64,000 nucleotides of DNA from Epiperipatus broadwayi. Its lineage: Eukaryota > Onychophora > Udeonychophora > Euonychophora > Peripatidae. The DNA is taken from the NCBI GenBank assembly GCA_028023455.1, contig JAQFVV010000153.1, positions 248,001-312,000 of the forward strand, read 5' to 3'. Shown one piece after another: positions 60,719 through 64,000 of this stretch; within the stretch, counting starts at the first letter, position 1; every line of letters starts with the position of its first letter. Under the pieces are notes generated by a model. The model was not told where the DNA came from, ran no database searches, and saw nothing but the letters and a program-made list of their open reading frames with translations. Both the position numbers and the translations under genes were made by a program.

Positions 60719-63184
60719 TTTAATTTCTTACTATTAATTTATAATCTCCTATTCTTTCATCATCTCTTCTTTGTCCTATCCAGTTAATCATCCCAATGTT
60801 TTATTTTTCAAGTACAGATGAATATGTTAATACTACAAACATTCTATTAAAATGTTTTGTTTATGAAGCATGTGTAGTTTAGCACAGTGAGAAAATGATG
60901 AATTTAAAGGCTATTGGTTTGTGCATCAATTCTCAGCTGAGAAAATTTTAAAATGTCTTAGTTCACTAGTTCAATGAAATTATTAATTCTGCTGCTTGGA
61001 TGCTCAAACATCACTTGACCTCTTAAACAACTAACTACAGGATTTGGTCAATCTTTTTTGACACCTGAGGCAAATCTTTAAAAAACGTATAACTTAAAAT
61101 TATTGAAAAAGTATTTGAAAATATTTTAATGAATAAAGCAAAGAATAGAAAATATATATGTTTAGTACATATAAATATATTTATTAAATATGCATATATA
61201 TTTTTCAATACGTCCCACTATAAGTATTTATTTCAATTCTGCATTTGAGGATAGTAGCTTCTCTACAAGTCCTGCTCGGCATAATTATATTAATGTTGAT
61301 GAATAGTTTTTTCAATATTTCTCAAAAGAAGTCAGCTATTAGTAATGATTTGATGAAAAATATATATATCTTAAAGTTTGAACAATATATTTATACATCA
61401 ATATGTGTGTGAGTGCGTGCATGAACCAGTGGGAAACAAATTGCATGTGTTTGAAGTTTTTTTTAATTAATTAAGTATAGTTCTCAAATTAAGAGACATT
61501 TTAGTTACCTATGTATCTGAATAGTGTAAAACAAATTCGTGTGTGCATATATGTATGGTAAATATAATTTTCGTAAAATTTTGAAGATTTATTTTGCAAA
61601 TACTGTATGTGTTTAATTAAATTAAGTCTTAACTTTTCACTTTTTGATATTGACAAATTTATTTAATAACAATGACCAACTTTCTCATACAATCATTTTA
61701 TATAAAAATTTAATAAAAATGTAGTTATTACAAATAATATTTAAACAAGTTTGTAATAATGTATTTATCTGTATTATTATTTTCTAATTATTTCTATTTA
61801 TATTTTTTATAAAATCTATTTCATGATTGCGTGCCTGTGGGTATTTGTTTTTTTGTTTTTTTTAAGTAATGTTAATATCTTGGAAGGCAACAATAAATAA
61901 AGTACTAAATATATTTATAACAGCAGTAGAGAGCTAGCTCTGAATTTATATTTTTCATTCTGTATATGCCTGAAGCATTGCTATGGGCTGAAAATATTCA
62001 AAAGAAACCTTAAGCTAATTTTTTTGTGAAAATTGTATTCCAGACAGTAAATAATAAAAAAGCAGTTACACGCAATGGATTATAAATAAGTAGCCCAATC
62101 TGCTTTTTATTTTGAGATATGTAATCACAGTAATTTATTTTTATACTTATTAGCGAGAATTTAAAAATTATGTATCTGAAAATAATTTAAATATAAATAT
62201 TTTTCTTTTATATTTGGAACAGACGTAATTTGGAAAATACATTGAGTTTTAAATCTATTAATTCCACACATTTTAATAAAAAAAATTCATTATTCACTTA
62301 TCACACATCAATTAAAATCCTTATTTTTTATTTTACACAGTATGAATCCTCCCTTACCAGTGAGCAAATTGCACCATATTACAAATTATGCAATCTGCAC
62401 ATATACACGTTTGACCATTCTAGATTAACCTGTGTTATTTAGCCTTTAGCTAATACTAGCTATATAGCCCTTTAAGTGACAGTACTGATTGGCTAGATAG
62501 GTAGTCTAAAAGCCAACCATCTGAAAAAAAAAATTATAAGGCTTTTTGGGACCTAAAAAAAAATCACGGTTTGCCTAATCAGACTTGAAGTGTAGGAAGC
62601 TCAAGTATTATGACCCCTCATAATTTATTTTATTGTTTTTTTTAATTAATGAAATTGTCATTGTTTTAAAACTTATGCATAAACATGCTCAGAATTTTGT
62701 AGATTAAAATATATTAGGTAAATATGTGAGATTTCTTTCTACTTTACATATGCTTATTATTTACAAAATCAAAAAAAAAAAAAAATGATTTTCTTTTTTT
62801 TCTTTCCTGATTTTAATATTGAATGTTTAAAATTCAAAAATAAAAATTGTTGAAGCATTTAATACAATTTGGTGATATCTGTTCTAAATTATATAGTTGG
62901 ACATTGAGTTTAAGATCATAGATTTTAAAACATTCAAGATTTGATTTGAATTGCATAATAGGGTTAAACATATTATTGGGTGGATCAGTGCGTCCATTCA
63001 TTTTACCTGACAGGAAGTTTTAACTAAATATTAATTGTCAGATTGTGATAATATCATCTTTTGATATCCATTCATTAAATTATTACTTATATAATGACTG
63101 TAAATAAAAACAAATATTATTTTGGATCTAAACTTTGGGACAATACTTTTAAAAAGAACATGCTGATTAATCATATAGTTTTAA
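60719..63184. other. AT-rich non-coding DNA
   Basis: No supported gene. The plus-strand frame at 62230-62442 has no recognisable feature. Confidence 0.45.
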
Positions 63185-63430
63185 AAAAAGTGTCTAAAAG
63201 ATTTGTGATGATGACATTTTATTAATAAGTATATGTTGGATTATTTCCATCATCTACTATTAAATATTAGGTATCTTTAAACTTTATTTAAACTTTTCAA
63301 ATACATTCAACTATTCATAATAACACAGGTTAGTATATAGAACAATGCTTTAAATGAAATTATTCTCCTCACTTCTTCAGGGTTTCTGACTGATCAATTA
63401 CACTACTAGCATAGATATTGAATCTGTATC
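63185..63430. repeat. Fam-3 element, copy 4 (one arm plus centre)
   Basis: It contains ATATGTTGGATTATTTCCAT-CATC, AAACTTTTCAAATACATTCA and CATAATAACACAGGTTAGTA. It continues into a centre (CTCCTCACTTCTTCAGG, then ACTAGCATAGATATTGAATC) homologous to the inverted centre of the 35.7-kb copy. A matching second arm was not found, so it is probably truncated. Confidence 0.7.
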
Positions 63431-64000
63431 TTTAGGTTTTTAAATACTAAATTTGATATAATGCTCTAACCACCTAATATATTCAGAAAAAGGCAGCAGT
63501 TAGTAAATATTTATCTGAGGGTCCTCCTGATTTCTCCATTTTTTTAAAAATCAAAGTTAATTAGAGGCTTCCTAACATTATGTATAATAATACTGGATTG
63601 ACTTATGGGATTATTCCCATTGTTGTGTGAATAACCTTTGAATTATCTTCTTGGTATCTTTTTCCTCATTCAATATTTAATATTAGATTATGAAACTACT
63701 CCAATATATATTCATATTATTAGTACTTTTAATATGATAATTTAATTACAAAACATTGGCCAAAAGCTTAAAAATTTATTGTTATCAATAAATATTCAAT
63801 ATAATATTAAATTATCACATTCTTATTTTATACAATGATATTGATGTATATAGCAACTGTAAATTTAAACCATTGCTTTAAAACTTCAGCATGTATGTTT
63901 CTCAAACTTTAATACATTTATTTTCTCTGATTGATAGCTTTGCACATCATTTCAGTGTATTTTCTTATATCCTTATCTTTTATATGGCGTCTTTACATTT
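63431..64000. other. AT-rich non-coding DNA
   Basis: I see nothing supported here to the end of the window. Confidence 0.45.

Overview
The window is very A+T-rich, non-coding eukaryotic DNA. It has dense TA/AAT/GT microsatellites and long stretches with no open frame, and I find no exon-like, tRNA, rRNA or host gene structure that I can support. Every recognisable protein segment belongs to a transposable element. The mix of Penelope-like elements with GIY-YIG endonucleases, RTE-type and other APE non-LTR retrotransposons, hAT miniature elements, tRNA-derived SINEs and foldback elements points to an animal, most likely an invertebrate. The species cannot be told from the sequence alone.

Layout. 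0-9 kb: featureless AT-rich DNA with short dispersed repeats (families here called Fam-1 and Fam-2). 9.97-10.8 kb: the 3' end of an APE-type non-LTR element. 13.2-13.8 and 16.8-17.3 kb: two hAT-type miniature elements with 8-bp target duplications. 14.3-16.2 kb: a nearly complete but broken Penelope-like element (PLE-1, minus strand). 18.4-21.3 kb: one or two copies of the same non-LTR family, ending in AAT microsatellite tails. 24.6-25.9 kb: ORF1/endonuclease remnant that looks like the same kind of element. 29.9-31.7 kb: a heavily decayed second PLE (PLE-2, minus). 34.6-36 kb: two foldback elements. 41.6-46.0 kb: two RTE-type remnants, one of them split by two nested foldback elements; a SINE with a clean 16-bp duplication lies between them. 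48-52.5 kb: more foldback elements, a second SINE and a dispersed duplicated block. 52.7-53.2 kb: a reverse-transcriptase remnant. 53.4-56.5 kb: the youngest-looking element, PLE-3, with a long uninterrupted RT frame bounded by ~610-bp inverted arms that each carry the GIY-YIG region. 57.4-59.3 kb: another RT remnant on the minus strand. 59.4-60.7 kb: a large palindrome made of Fam-1 units. 60.7-64 kb: little beyond one Fam-3 piece.

Nothing works together as a pathway or operon. The window is a layered mobile-element graveyard in a gene-poor region, and its interest lies in element structure: the PLE-3 inverted-arm architecture with a hammerhead-like motif, microsatellite-tailed non-LTR ends, and several near-perfect hairpins. 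I found no convincing new gene system.
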